From Iris pallida (taxonomy: Eukaryota > Streptophyta > Magnoliopsida > Asparagales > Iridaceae), in assembly GCA_029216955.1 (NCBI GenBank), contig JANAVB010015600.1, positions 26,376,264 to 26,440,263 on the forward strand: 64,000 nucleotides of DNA. Reading direction: 5' to 3'. A program made the translations under genes and the position numbers. This document shows, in pieces, positions 36,352 through 47,312 of this stretch. The number at the start of each line of letters is the position of its first letter. The first letter of the stretch is position 1. The notes below the pieces were generated by a model. That model searched no databases. It was given only the letters and a program-made list of their open reading frames with translations, and was not told where the DNA came from.

Positions 36352-37003
36352 ATGTGGGAATTCCCATTAAGATAAAGTTTAGGATTTGTTTAAACCCAAA
36401 ATAGATAATTCATAGTTTAATTTAAAAGCAATCAAATCCAAATCCAAATACATATTCAATTTAAATCAAATTATATTTTTAGTTTAAAATCAATGGGATA
36501 AATCAAATTTCAAATATTTAACTATTTAAATAACTCCATAAATTCAAATCAAGATTTAAATCGCCATAATAATTTCAAAATATGTTTCCCAAAAATACTA
36601 TAATAATAATTTTGAAAATTATATTATTTATTTATAGATAACTATTTAATAATTATGAAATATATGTATGCACAAATATTCTTTACATAATTATGCTTTT
36701 CTAGTATACAAAAATATTATTTATTATTAATAACTTTTAGAAATGATGTAAAATAAAAAGCTTAGAAATGATAGCAAAACTAATTATCATATCTATTATT
36801 TGAAACTATAAAAAATATAGAACAAAAGATTTTTCTAAAATATGTACGCTCGCACATATTCGCACTCGTCGAGCAATTTCGAAAAATAAAATTTCGTGCG
36901 CAACGTACAATACGACTACGCGACGTACAATACAAAATTTTTAAATCAGTACCAAATTTAATAAATAAAAAAATTAGTAGAAATTTAGGGGTTTTACAAC
37001 TCA

Positions 37004-37791
37004 TGTGCTCACATGATCTTCGTGTACGACTATACTTCGTGTACAATAACATAACTTGGCTAGATCCTTGTGTATTGATTGGGGCGGGGGAGTAGAAGTG
37101 GTTATGTAATCAATCAAGTAGATTACTCGTGTACAACCTCTGTAGATTACTCGTGTACAACATCGTGCCGTTTACATAACCATCTTGTGCTCTGAATCAC
37201 TAGTCACTGTTAGTTCTCTATATACTATAGCTATTTACTTACAGTCTCTTTTTTTACATCATATTGTTCTTCAGTTCATGTATCTTACTCTCTAGCATGA
37301 TTATATTTCCTAGCCTGTTATGATTTGTTGAGATGTACTGTGCTCGCTCCTGTCCTGACTGGACCTGTTGATAAATTTTACAGATAGCTTAGAGGATGCC
37401 TGCTAGCCTAGAAGAGACACAGTAGAGGTTGTATAGATAGCTGGGGGTTTTCTTATAGCTTATTTTCAGTTGTCTTGAGCTGTATTTACTCTATGGATTA
37501 CTGTATTTGAGATTTTAGATGTTTTCTGGGTTTGTGTATCTTAGACACTTAGACTTCTATCTGCTGTATCTCTTTGTGAATTTCATATTTTATCTATCTT
37601 TTATTATGCTCTACCTTAGATGTGATTGAGACTGTATTTACTATGTCACCTCTATTCGGAGTGTATATACTGTACAGGTACCTTTATATTGTTAGATGTT
37701 TGACCTAGGACAGCGTTCTACTGCCGAAACTGTGACGTAGGCTGGACGTACCCACGTCTCGTGCCCTTACTCTAGGGTGTGGGTCGTGACA
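37004..37791 (+). repeat. Element D 3' LTR, part 3
   Basis: Continues exactly where part 2 stopped (tgtgctcacatgatcttcg) and ends tgtgggtcgtgaca, matching 17045-17854. It carries two units of the 24-bp repeat. ACTCC (37792-37796) follows. Confidence 0.93.
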
Positions 37792-37796
37792 ACTCC
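37792..37796. repeat. Target-site duplication ACTCC (right) of element D
   Basis: Right copy of the duplication at 13878-13882. Confidence 0.95.
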
Positions 37797-39548
37797 AGAC
37801 AAGTAACATGATATGACATGACATGAACCATGAATGCTGTTGCAACGGCTTTATTGGCTTATAAGTAATGAATGATTTGGACACCGTGGGTGTTTTTCTT
37901 GAGTGTGTTTGTACAAGCTACATGTTCTGTATTGCATCATGTCTAGGACATGAATTCCTGATTTCCTACGGTCAGGGATTCATACTAAATCTGGCTAGAA
38001 TTAATGACTAGATTGATCAAGTAGTTCATATAGGAAAGTATTTTGGCTACAAGCAATCCCGTTATCTGGATGCCTTCTCTGATGAACTTGTAGCCTGCCG
38101 ACGAGTAGGGCACATTTCCAGCCCACCGTCATGTGGGGCACTTCATGAAACAAGTAATATGCACACTGTCATGTGTTGTACCCCCAAGTCACCTAATAAC
38201 TCTCTTAGGGTACATTTGTCTCATGGGCGGTGTACCCACTATTATATGTACATAGGATACATTTGTCTCCTTGCAATGTATCCACTATAAATCCTTGTAA
38301 CTTGTGTCTGGATAACCTGGATAATCTGTAGGGCTTGTGGCCGTAGGGATACCTCATTGCATCTTGCTAGTAACAAGGCTTGTGACAATCTTAGTTAGCT
38401 GATGTATCAAGCCGTACTCATTGCTTGGCTGTGATTGATGGATGGAATCAGTCCAGTCCAGTCTAGTTTTGTCTAGGCAGTGTCCGCATGTTTATTTCAG
38501 TACACTATGGTTTATGCTTACTTTCATCGATAAATGGTCGGAGACAAAGTTCTATTCAGGAGAAGGATTACAACCCCGGTACTTGTTTGGTTTAAGGGTT
38601 GTAACTTGACTTCCGAATTAGTTCCTAAATCCAGTTATCATTGTCTTTCTATAATTCTTACATGCTCACAAGTCTCAGTTATCTAACATGCTTACATGTT
38701 CTACTTACCGTACATGTTCGCATGTACCATTTCTCTCACATGGTTTAGCTATGTCATAAGTTCTCTGTTTAATTCTCAAGTCCACAGTTTATATTATGTC
38801 ACATGATAATTACTTTATGCTCCAAGATGCTTACTTATTGTCTTCCTATGTTCGGGATAAGTACACTGGTAGTGCATGAGTCTCGATCTGCCCTTACTCA
38901 TTTTTATCTCTAATTGTTGATGCTAGTGATTGCTGGTTTTAGTTCGTAGTTTGGCTTCCTTTGTGGTACTTGCTATTGGGGGTCTGACTCCACTGGTTTT
39001 GTTTGGCCAGATCTGATAGAGAAGCCCAGAGGATCTTCTGCACCATCTACTCGACGGTGACCATCCAGAACGCCAGAGTACCCAAGTGGGTTTCTTATTT
39101 TATTCTCCTACTAGTTATATATGTACATTATTCTTTTGTGGCGTTTAGCCTCCGAGCATGTGTTTAGTTCGTGTTGTGGTCCTCGATATTTAGCCTACGG
39201 GCATAACCTGATGTACGTATTCTAGACTGCAGCTAGAGCTATCATGTATGACTAATACTCTTGCTAGTTTCTCTATTTTGTATTACTAGCTTCATGATCA
39301 TCCATGTATATATGGTTTGGGACGCTTTACTATTGTATGTCTGATGATCATACTTCTTGTACCTTGTATAATTGTATGTGATTGAGATACCTAGGATTGT
39401 TTTAACCTAGGATCGACTGTTGGCTTGTAGAAGTAACCCCCACGTCTTGACAGCTTATACGTGATTTCAAAGTACTGGTGTACTTTGGTATTGCGTAGCT
39501 GGCCATGTCCATCCCCACTTGCCAGTATTCTGGTTTTGGGGCGTAACA
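37797..39548 (+). repeat. Element F 3' LTR, right part
   Basis: Continues F from agacaagtaacatgatatga, matching 8411-10162, and ends ggggcgtaaca. The 4-bp gatt then separates it from the G 3' LTR. No coding signal. Confidence 0.9.
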
Positions 39549-39552
39549 GATT

Positions 39553-40778
39553 TGTAGCTCCCCTTCCCAATTTTTTTTGAAATACTTTATTATGATGCTT
39601 TGCTATTCTGAGAATATTGGTAATGTCTGTTTTAGCATCCGGAGGCAACTGCGAGAGTTTGGATTTTATGACGCTTTGATTTGACGGATTATTTGCGAGA
39701 CATGTGCTACCAACAGGCAAGATACCTTGCCTCCCTCTACAGTTCATTTTCATGCTTATAGTTCTTCTGTTTTTATTATGTTATCATTTAGTTACTCTAG
39801 TTGATATGGATTCATATGTTTTCTACATACTATTTTTACCAGTTTATTGTCTTGCTTGTATATCAGTATTTCATGACTTGATAGCGTAGTTACACCAGGC
39901 TTGTTCACTTTATGTTCATGCTAGATTTGTCCTTACCTGTGTCATGACTGAGTTGTATCGTGTCGTAACTTGTATCTTGACTGAGTCGTGTTTACAAGTA
40001 TGTGTAATTGAACTGCTATTCATGTACCGTTTCCTCAACCTGCGAGTCCACAATCGGGACGAGGGTTGACAGTTTGCACCTGCGAGTCCACACTCGGGGC
40101 GATGGTGTTTGTCTTGATCTGTTTGTACCTGCGAGTCCACACTCGGGACGGGGGTGTTTGTCGTGAACTAACCTGCGAGTCCACACTCGGGACGAGGGTT
40201 TGGTATTCCATTGATCTCTTGTTTACTTGTCCTTCTTGCAGTTCATTTATGCGTAGTTGTTCTCGTATCCGTGTTCATAGTCACCTGCCAGTTTCTGTCT
40301 CATTTTCTGTTTATATTCTTATGCATGATAGAATTTTTAGATAGGCATGTTTTATGTATCTTGCTAGTCCTCTAAGGACCTGATGATCTCTTCAGGTAGC
40401 TGATTTCATGAAGTTAGTTAGATAAGCATGTGATAGTTGACTTCATCTGCATGATTCAGGTATTTTGTTAGTGTTATTGATTTACTATCCTTCTCATGCT
40501 TTTATGATATATCCTGCTTATCAGTTTAGCTTTATAGACTCATGTTATTCTTGGAGTCTAATCGGACATACATGCTAGTGGGCTGCAGACCACGATCCAT
40601 ACTTGTTCATTCTTGTCTTATATATTCTTGTGGATTGAGATACACTGTAGATTACCATATTAGCCATGATACCATGATTTTGACAGCTTATACATACTCG
40701 AGTCGGGCTGGAGTCCGCTCGATACGTAGCTGGCTTGTTCACGAGCTCGCGCCCGAAAAGCGGGTGCGGGTCGTGACA
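39553..40778 (+). repeat. Element G 3' LTR, internally deleted
   Basis: Starts tgtagctccccttccc and ends gtgcgggtcgtgaca. After about 42 bp it jumps to sequence equivalent to 7100 in the 5' LTR, so the promoter and leader are missing. It carries about 450 bp (40075-40525) absent from the 5' LTR, bounded by AGTTT repeats. Confidence 0.88.
40038..40201. repeat. Four-unit repeat (cctgcgagtccacactcggg)
   Basis: cctgcgagtccaca(a/c)tcggg occurs at about 40039, 40079, 40127 and 40172, each followed by a variant of acgagggt. The 5' LTR has a single unit near 7540. Confidence 0.92.
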
Positions 40779-40783
40779 GTCCA
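40779..40783. repeat. Target-site duplication GTCCA (right) of element G
   Basis: Right copy of the duplication at 4828-4832; copia Gag codons resume immediately after it. Confidence 0.93.
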
Positions 40784-41455
40784 CCTACAACACAAGTTGA
40801 AGATGTAATCTTTGGTACCCACTTTTTTGAGGATCCTGATTTGTTAGCTTTTGGAATCCATATATACACATTCATGTCTACAAGCTTCCTAATCTTACAC
40901 TGATGTGATACATATCCTTTTATACCATAATAGAGACATGTAGCAAAAGTGTTAGTGCTGGGTGTAGTTTGAAGATCATGTATATGTATTTTTGGAGAAG
41001 TGTGTGTTTTTTTTTGCGGAAAGGTATACATATATGCATGGTTTCTAGTAGTTCTAGCAGTGTTAGTCATGTTGTGTTTGTGCTTAGCCTTGTGACTTGT
41101 GTTCACTTGAGCTATAGGTTTAACAACCTGTTTGCCTAGCTTAATCTCTAACTTTTTAGAGATGTCACAGGCTTCATTGTGTTTAGTCGTGATTGCATCT
41201 ATTCTCTGAGTAGCAATATTGTACTTCTTTTTCTCTAGTTCATAGAGATCGTTAAGTTTTACATTTTCTTGATTAGCTTTCTCAAGTTTTTCAAGGGTAT
41301 CATGTAAGCTTAACTTTAGGAAAGTAACTCATTTGTGTCACTAGAAGAATCTCTAATATCTTCTAACATTTGAGATTTCTTAGAGAACTCAGATTGTACA
41401 AAATTTAGCTCATTCTTAGCACTTTTGTACAAATCTATCATTTTTCTCTGATCTT
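40784..41455 (-). pseudogene. Copia Gag C-terminal part (element H)
   Basis: On the minus strand this continues Gag after its first stop. A helical, Lys/Glu/Leu-rich stretch (about 41450-41130) looks like a coiled coil. A second zinc-knuckle-like site near 40905-40945 (CLYYGIKGYVSHQC) has lost its second Cys. KWVPK then leads toward protease codons now at 4832. A stop near 41330 and frameshifts break the frame. The long coiled-coil Gag tail is typical of the SIRE/Maximus lineage. Confidence 0.75.
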
Positions 41456-42586
41456 CTAACAGATCAGTGAAAGCATCAGACAGTCATCAAAAGTAAATTC
41501 TTCATAGAGAGGGTTCGATATTACCTTAGCATCTGTAGCCATAAAGCTTAGGTTTGCTGTGTTGCGAGGCTTCTCTTCTTCTTCAGAGTTTCTAGCTTTG
41601 TTTTCACACCAGATGCTAGTGTTAGCATAATTTCTAGTCGAATTCCTTCTCTTGCTTGACTGATCATGCCTGCTTCCCTTTCTTACACCAAGACAATATT
41701 TCTTTATGTGACATGTTCTTTTACAGTTGTAGCAAATTAGTTCTTTGTCGTCTCTGGAATCTTTCTGCTTCCGGCTTGACTTCTCATATTTAAGAAATCT
41801 TCTGAAGTTCTTTGTCATGAGGGCCATTTGCTCGTTGTCTGAGCTGTTTGTCTCACCTTCGTCATCGGAGTCTGTCTGGTGGTTAGCTTTGAATGCTTTT
41901 GCCTTCTCTTTTGGTGATGACTCTTCGAAATCTTTACGGTCTAGCTCATGCGTCATAAGCTTTTCCATTAGAGTTTCAAGAGTCATCGTTGTGAGATCAT
42001 TTCCTTCAATAATGGCCATCGTTTTAGGATTCCAGTTCTTGGTTGGCCCGCGAAGTACCTTTTGAATCTTCTCATGATTGTTGTATTCTTTTCCAAGGGA
42101 AGATAGAGGATTAATAATATCTAGAAAGTGAGTAAACATATTTGTAATAGTCTCATTAGGCTTCATTTTGAAGGCTTCATACTCTTGGGTTAGTCGTGAG
42201 ATTTTGGACTCCTTCACTTGTGAAGTGCCTTCATGAGTAACCTCAAGAAGTTTCCAAATCTCGTGAGACGTGACACATGTTGATACTATGTTAAACTCAG
42301 TTCTATCTATAGCACATAATAGAGCATTAATAGCTTTTGCATCAAGACTGGCTTGTTTCTTTTCATTGTCGGTATATCTGTCAAATGGTTTTTCAACTAG
42401 ATTACCCTCTACCACAATATGTAGTGATTTCTTGTAACCATTCATGACAATCGACCATAAATCGAAATCAAGTAACTTGACGTAAAAGCTCATACATGTC
42501 TTCCAGTACGTGTAGTTTGTGCCATCAAATATGAGTGATTTATTTGTTGATTGGCCTTCACCATTGCTTGGATATAATGATGTCAT
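41456..42586 (-). CDS. Copia Gag, N-terminal 376 residues (element H)
   Basis: An open minus-strand frame starting MTSLYPSNGEG at 42586. The N-terminal third carries LIFDGTNYTYWKTCM and LWSIVMNGY (DUF4219-like). The middle has an UBN2-like segment with EIWKLLEVTHEGTSQVKESK and NMFTHFLDIINPLSSLGKEY. A CCHC knuckle CYNCKRTCHIKKYC lies near residue 285. Gag assembles the cytoplasmic virus-like particle and binds element RNA. The frame stops at 41456, earlier than a SIRE-type Gag, and clear Gag sequence continues beyond, so this is a truncated product. The start is the first Met downstream of the LTR and primer site. Confidence 0.85.
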   Translation of the reverse strand: MTSLYPSNGEGQSTNKSLIFDGTNYTYWKTCMSFYVKLLDFDLWSIVMNGYKKSLHIVVEGNLVEKPFDRYTDNEKKQASLDAKAINALLCAIDRTEFNIVSTCVTSHEIWKLLEVTHEGTSQVKESKISRLTQEYEAFKMKPNETITNMFTHFLDIINPLSSLGKEYNNHEKIQKVLRGPTKNWNPKTMAIIEGNDLTTMTLETLMEKLMTHELDRKDFEESSPKEKAKAFKANHQTDSDDEGETNSSDNEQMALMTKNFRRFLKYEKSSRKQKDSRDDKELICYNCKRTCHIKKYCLGVRKGSRHDQSSKRRNSTRNYANTSIWCENKARNSEEEEKPRNTANLSFMATDAKVISNPLYEEFTFDDCLMLSLIC

Positions 42587-42622
42587 ATCTCAAAGGAGTC
42601 ATTTTAATCCAACTAAAGAAAA

Positions 42623-42641
42623 ACTGTGCACTGATACGAAT
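42623..42641 (-). other. Degenerate primer-binding site of H
   Basis: In element sense, directly after the LTR end (gatcctaca): attcgtatcagtgcacag. It resembles the initiator-Met complement TGGTATCAGAGC with substitutions. Confidence 0.55.
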
Positions 42642-43437
42642 TGTAGGATCGATGGCCCCTCTAGGGGGGTGAATAGAGTGCAGCAGAAAAATATGTCCTA
42701 ATTTAAAACTAAGCAGGTGAAGCAAGTATATAAATAAACTTGAATGCTATGAAGTAAAGCAATAAGTAAGTAGAGGCAGGAAAGTAATACGCAGACACCA
42801 ATATTTATACTGGTTTTCCTCTGAGAGGACTAGTCCAGTTCGCGAGAACTCTTGCTCGCTATAATCCACTATTTTGAATAGAGATTATACCGCGTGCTTT
42901 GCTCCGAAGAACACGCCAACTTCAACACCGTCATATTTTTATCCGAAGCCCACGATCAAACTTCAAGCACTATTCTGAGGAAAGCTTTTATACGCCAAGC
43001 TTGTACAATTCGAATACTCCTAATCGAAAACCACCGGCACTTAGAAGAATATGAGTTGTCTTGAAGATTTGAAGATTGAAGCTCTTTAAGTAGATAGAAA
43101 GCTTTGGAATAGATAGAGAAGATGAAGAATGAGAAGTTCTTCTTTTTTATAGGATTTTCTAGGACAGAGTTCGGGCAGAACTCGGTAGGGCTAACGTTCA
43201 TAATTTTGAACATTACAGATCCAAAGGAGTAGAAAAATACAGCTGACCAGGAGTGATTTGACTTGACCGAGTTCGGTTCGAGTTCGGACAGAACTCTGGC
43301 CGAGTTCGGTTAGGTCAAATCTAGGTCATTTTTGGTTTGTGGAGTTTTTGGATAAACAAGGGTCTAGGTTTTGTTTTGGGTCTGAAAGAAGAATTTTTTG
43401 AGTAGGGTCTTCTAAATTTGCCAGTGATCCCGACGCA
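42642..43437 (-). repeat. Copia element H 5' LTR
   Basis: The inner boundary (tgtaggatcgatggcccc at 42642 on the plus strand) is set by the primer site. The outer boundary is my best guess from a terminal ca at 43437; no second LTR is available to confirm it. A minus-strand TATA box (cctataaaaaag, about 43143-43153) fits an LTR promoter. Confidence 0.65.
43143..43153 (-). promoter_or_regulatory. TATA box in H LTR
   Basis: ttttttatagg on the plus strand reads cctataaaaaa in element sense, upstream of a purine/pyrimidine-rich leader. Confidence 0.5.
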
Positions 43438-43559
43438 TAATTTTTCTAGACTCAATAAAGAGAAATGTAGAATAAAGTCTAAAAAATCAGTTGAGACGAA
43501 ATCTGCGATCTTCTGTTTCTTTTCATATAGAGCTCAGAGTTTTAAGTCAATTATCGAAA
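43438..43559. other. Spacer between copia LTR and hAT remnant
   Basis: AT-rich, no coding or repeat signal seen. Confidence 0.4.
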
Positions 43560-43909
43560 TCGGTTCGACCATGGCTGAATGGGCCAACACGGTCAAACCC
43601 GTCGAACTCGATCGGGGCGGCCCAGACCGGCCCTGTTCAGGCCCGGTACAGTTGTTTTTTTTTAATTTGTTTTTATGAACGTTGGAAGGGCCAAAAGACC
43701 GTTGGGCCCTCATTTTATGACTATTTGTTATTGTTTTAAGTGTATTTTGGTCATTTTGCTTAAAATGATAAAAAATACCCTTATAACAATATATTTTGAG
43801 GGTAAAATATGTCATTTTGTATCAAAAAAATCTATAAATAGGCCATAAATCTTCAAAATTAATAACACCAACAATTTTTTTCTCTTACAATATTTACAAA
43901 CAACCTATT

Positions 43910-44233
43910 ATGAAGAGGCTATTTTATATCATAGATAATGATCAAGTACCACAGCAACCACAAGATCAGTAACCGCAAGATCAACAACCACAGCCAACAA
44001 CGCAACCCGCACCGCAATCTCAACACGCACTGCAACAAAAGCTTGAACCAGGATCAAAATTTTGGCATCATTTTACTGGAGTTTACAATGAGCGTGCAAT
44101 TGGCGATACCAAAAGAAGATACTCCACTAAAGTTCTTGTTGAATGTTTGTATTGTAGAAAACGATTCAAATGCGACCATATCTACGGTACAAGAAAGCTA
44201 CGCAGACATTTAAAATCCTGTATGGGCATCTAG
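43910..44233 (+). pseudogene. BED-type zinc-finger exon of hAT transposase
   Basis: The frame starts MKRLFYIIDNDQ at 43910, meets TAA at 43970, then continues through a Gln/Pro-rich linker to a BED finger: a FWHHF aromatic start, CLYC (first zinc pair), and GTRKLRRHLKSC (H-X3-C pair), stopping at 44231. BED fingers bind terminal DNA in hAT transposases. The in-frame stop and the absence of downstream hAT domains mean it cannot make a transposase. Alternatively it could be a BED-only derivative read from a downstream start. Confidence 0.7.
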
Positions 44234-44713
44234 TAATCTTGTATGAGTTATTAATTACAATTTATATAGTAGTAACCTTGTATTAGCCATTAATTTTCAA
44301 ATTATGCAAATCTTGACATTAATACAAAATTGTAACTTTTATTTTCTAAATTTGTAAATTATACTTGTACATGTTTTTTTACAATTCATGTTTCATTTAG
44401 CAAATTAATTGTACAATTCATTTTTTTAATTTTATTATACTTGTACATGTTTTATTATTCTTATTATACTAATTTAGTATAACATTATTTGAAGTTTTTT
44501 GAGTTTTTCAAGTTTTGTAAATTTTTTGAATTTTTTAGGTTTTGAAGTTCTTTAAGTTTTTCCCCCCTTCTTTTTAACTTTTTTTTTTCTTTTCTTTTAA
44601 GCTTTTTAAGTTTTATTTTTATTTTAATAAACTTTTTTTTTATTTCCTTTCAGTTGTTTAAGTTCTTTAATTTTTTTTTCATTTTTTTAAAAACATATAA
44701 ACAATTTGGTTTT
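44234..44713. other. T-rich interior of hAT remnant
   Basis: Very T-rich on the plus strand (runs of aagtttttt and gttttttgag). No transposase core motif found. Confidence 0.5.
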
Positions 44714-44896
44714 CTAAAACCAAACCGGACCGACCGGTTCAACCCTGAACCGGCCCAGGTCCGGTTCAGCTCGTCCGTTGAAAATCGGGCTGTGGGTCCG
44801 GACTGGGTTAGGGGTTGAGCCAATCGGGCCGACCCAGACCGGTCCGCCCCCCAATCTAGGCTGAGCCCGACCCGACATGACCCAAGTCACACCTTG

Positions 44897-45990
44897 ATTT
44901 GTTGTTATATTATCAAAGTTGGACTTTAAAAACATTCATACAATTATTGTTTTCAAATTTCACACGCAAATATACACATTTTTAACAATAATATATATAT
45001 ATATATGCAATTAGTGTATTCAAATAGTTTTATAATTTGTATTAAATTTTCAATTTTGGGTCAAAACTACAATATTTTTCAAATTCGAATCCAAATTGAT
45101 TTTTTTTAAAACTGAATCGTCTCTTATTCGATTCGATTCGATTCGATTCGCTTCGCTTCGCGGTCACTCGTGACTATTTGATGAATCTAAGGAAGGGGTT
45201 TGGGCTTCTAATTGATATGGAGACAATTGTTGCCCAGCCCACAGCCGGCCAAGGGAGAAATAGGATGGTTCATCAATTGATAGGCCAATTGAGAGCCTAC
45301 CGCACCCACTAAAGATGATGTGCTCAAAGTGGCATTCAATTATCATAAAGTCCACCCCCACTTCCTCTCAAGTGGACTCCAATGGCACTATGTAAGAACA
45401 AAAGAAGCCATCTCCATTGGTGCTTTACTCCTATTAAGTCCCCTATCCCCACCACAATTTAAACGAGGGGAAATTAGAACTTTTTAATATATTTCTTCAT
45501 ATATTTTCCATATTTGCACATACCGTATGTTAGATTATTTTTTTTTTCTTCCAAACTATAATATCATTTATATGAAACAAATTAAAAAAAAAAAATCCTC
45601 GAACACATGTCCAAATACGGTGGCTCCTTCACACCATCTTATTTTTCTAGTTTATCCAATATAAAAATAATAATAATTTAAAGAGGTCATGTACATTAAT
45701 TGTACCTATCTCTTAAGGAAGCTTACAATCGATATAATATTGTTAAAATAAGTGGCATGTTAGTCCAGTTGGGCCCACAAGTCAGTTGTTTTCGCTTTGA
45801 TTTATGTGTAGAACTTCGTTTCGACGCAAATCGCACTCCTAAATTTTGTTTCCGACGCTGTCTGCGCTCACAGCGTTGAAATTTCTTACACTTTATATAT
45901 GATTAATTTTTAGTTTCATTTTGATCGAATTTTGCTCTCCATTTTTTGTCTCAGTTTTCGTGTAACGTACATCTTATTTATAGCACTTAC
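44897..45990. other. AT-rich intergenic DNA
   Basis: Contains a short (TA)n near 44990, a pentanucleotide (ATTCG)n at 45126-45160, and otherwise non-repetitive AT-rich sequence. No gene is supported. Confidence 0.5.
45126..45160. repeat. (ATTCG)n pentanucleotide repeat
   Basis: Five attcg units drift into cttcg units. Confidence 0.93.
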
Positions 45991-46290
45991 AACGACAAAT
46001 AATATGTTATACATCAATGTCACATGTAACATATATACCAATATCATAAGTTAAATACTAATATCATAGGTTAAGTACCAAGTTCACAAGTCACTACGCT
46101 AATCACAAGTTAGGTACTAATATTATATGTTATACGAAAATGTCACACGTCACATACCATTATCACAAGTTCGTTACCAAAGTCATACATAAAGAGTAGA
46201 TATCACAGATTAGGTATCGATATCACAAGTTAGATATGCAACGGTCATAAGTTAGATAAATGTCATGACGTTACAAGTATATGTCACATT
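45990..46290. repeat. Degenerate ~20-bp tandem repeat (tatcacaagttaggtac)
   Basis: Successive variants such as accaatatcataagttaaatac, aatatcataggttaagtac and tatcacaagttagatatg repeat about a dozen times with heavy decay. No coding potential. Confidence 0.65.
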
Positions 46291-47312
46291 TGTACATTAT
46301 ATGCGATATATAGTAGTACTACGTAACAAGTTACATGTAGATGTCACACATTATCCTTATATATATAACAAATACCAGGAATATGTAACATCAAATTTTT
46401 TTATGTAATATATAGGCTTTAGAAAATATAATAAATAACATTAATTTGTTACAAACAACTATGTAACAAATTACACAATCATTAATTTGATGTTTACATC
46501 TTCATTTGTGTACCCATAAAATTCTATACTACATATTTATTTATTTCAAACTATAAAATTATATTAAGTTAATTTCTAAAGTATTTGTAGTTTTTTTTAA
46601 CATTTTTTTATAATTATTTGGTTATTGTGGTTATGGCCCACATTCGATTAATAGGTTCTAAACCTATATATTTTTTTATATTAAATAAAATAATTTAATA
46701 GAAACCATATTTATAACCTTATTTTTTTTTTCTATAAATGTAAGATTATTATAGTTGAGATTATTCTAATAGACTTAATTTAGCTCAAATGAATTTTATC
46801 CAACACTGATTACATTTTAGGTAGAATTAAAATCAGAATAATTATTATATTTAAGTTGTATTTATTTATATATTTTTAAAATATATATTTTTACGGTCAA
46901 CCTAACTTGTGATATATAAGTCTAACTTGGGATATATAATTATAATATGTTATATCAGAGGGTACACAGAAGATTAGACTTCCATTGAAGTAAAGTACAT
47001 TCAAGGAAAACTTCTGTAATTTGTACACATGTAAAACAAAGTTTGGAGGAAAATACAAATTTGTTAATTTGGAAAACTTTTGGGTTATTTTAGAAAGTGT
47101 GTTAATGTTTTTTTGTAGCATTGTTTTTTTAGCAATACTATGGAGGCACACTTTTCTTAACACACTCCATATCTACACTGATGTGGCATTGCATTATTGG
47201 ATGTCTTATTAAGCCTTAACAACAATGCCATGGGAACACAATTCCTTTGACACACTCTATAGCCACAGTGATGTGACAGTACATTATTGGATGCCAATTA
47301 TTGCCTCCCTTT
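46291..47312. other. AT-rich DNA with a ~44-bp duplicated segment
   Basis: At 47159-47204 and 47253-47294 the phrase acacactc(c/t)ata followed by cac(t/a)gtgatgtg and cattattggatg occurs twice, about 90 bp apart. The rest is AT-rich with no gene. Confidence 0.55.

Larger units (their letters stand above)
27655..36998 (-). mobile_element. Element C: LARD-type LTR retrotransposon, minus orientation
   Basis: The left LTR is 27655-31780 (4126 bp) and the right LTR is 32913-36998 (4086 bp), flanked by ACTCA at 27650-27654 and 36999-37003. The interior is only 1132 bp and non-coding. The post-LTR block lies beside the right LTR and the polypurine tract beside the left one, so transcription runs right to left. 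LTR copies differ by scattered substitutions and small indels, so the insertion is older than A. Confidence 0.95.
32913..36998 (-). repeat. Element C 5' LTR (right copy)
   Basis: On the plus strand it runs from tgtaacgttcc to ggggttttaca. It matches 27655-31780. The GC-rich leader block lies at about 35160-36330, with a minus-strand TATA box at 36339-36351. The long plus-strand frame of the left LTR block is cut by a TGA near 35647 here. Confidence 0.95.
13883..37791 (+). mobile_element. Element D: LARD-type non-coding LTR retrotransposon
   Basis: The 5' LTR is 13883-17854 (3972 bp). The 3' LTR is in three pieces (20596-22615, 26501-27654, 37004-37791; total 3962 bp), interrupted by solo LTR E and element C. 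The 2.74-kb interior has the shared post-LTR block and a polypurine tract but no retrotransposon protein. Element D therefore depends on proteins made elsewhere. TSD is ACTCC. Confidence 0.93.
8397..39548 (+). mobile_element. Element F: non-autonomous gypsy-type element with knuckle-protein remnant
   Basis: Truncated 5' LTR (8397-10162), 1.9-kb interior (10163-12094) and a 3' LTR in two pieces (12095-13882 and 37797-39548) split by D. The segment 8411-10162 and its partner 37797-39548 are both 1752 bp. Only 4 bp (gatt) separate the F 3' LTR from the G 3' LTR. The left target duplication is lost with the truncation. The interior lacks protease, RT and integrase. Confidence 0.85.
43560..44896 (+). 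mobile_element. hAT-like transposon remnant
   Basis: A BED zinc-finger exon (43910-44233) is flanked by GC-rich ends full of ggcccgg and accggacc motifs (43600-43650 and 44720-44880), a pattern common in plant hAT elements. The right end gacccaagtcacaccttg reads inward as caaggtgtgacttgggtc, a plausible hAT terminal repeat. No matching left terminus was found, so the left boundary is approximate. The catalytic and dimerisation regions of the transposase are absent. Confidence 0.6.
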
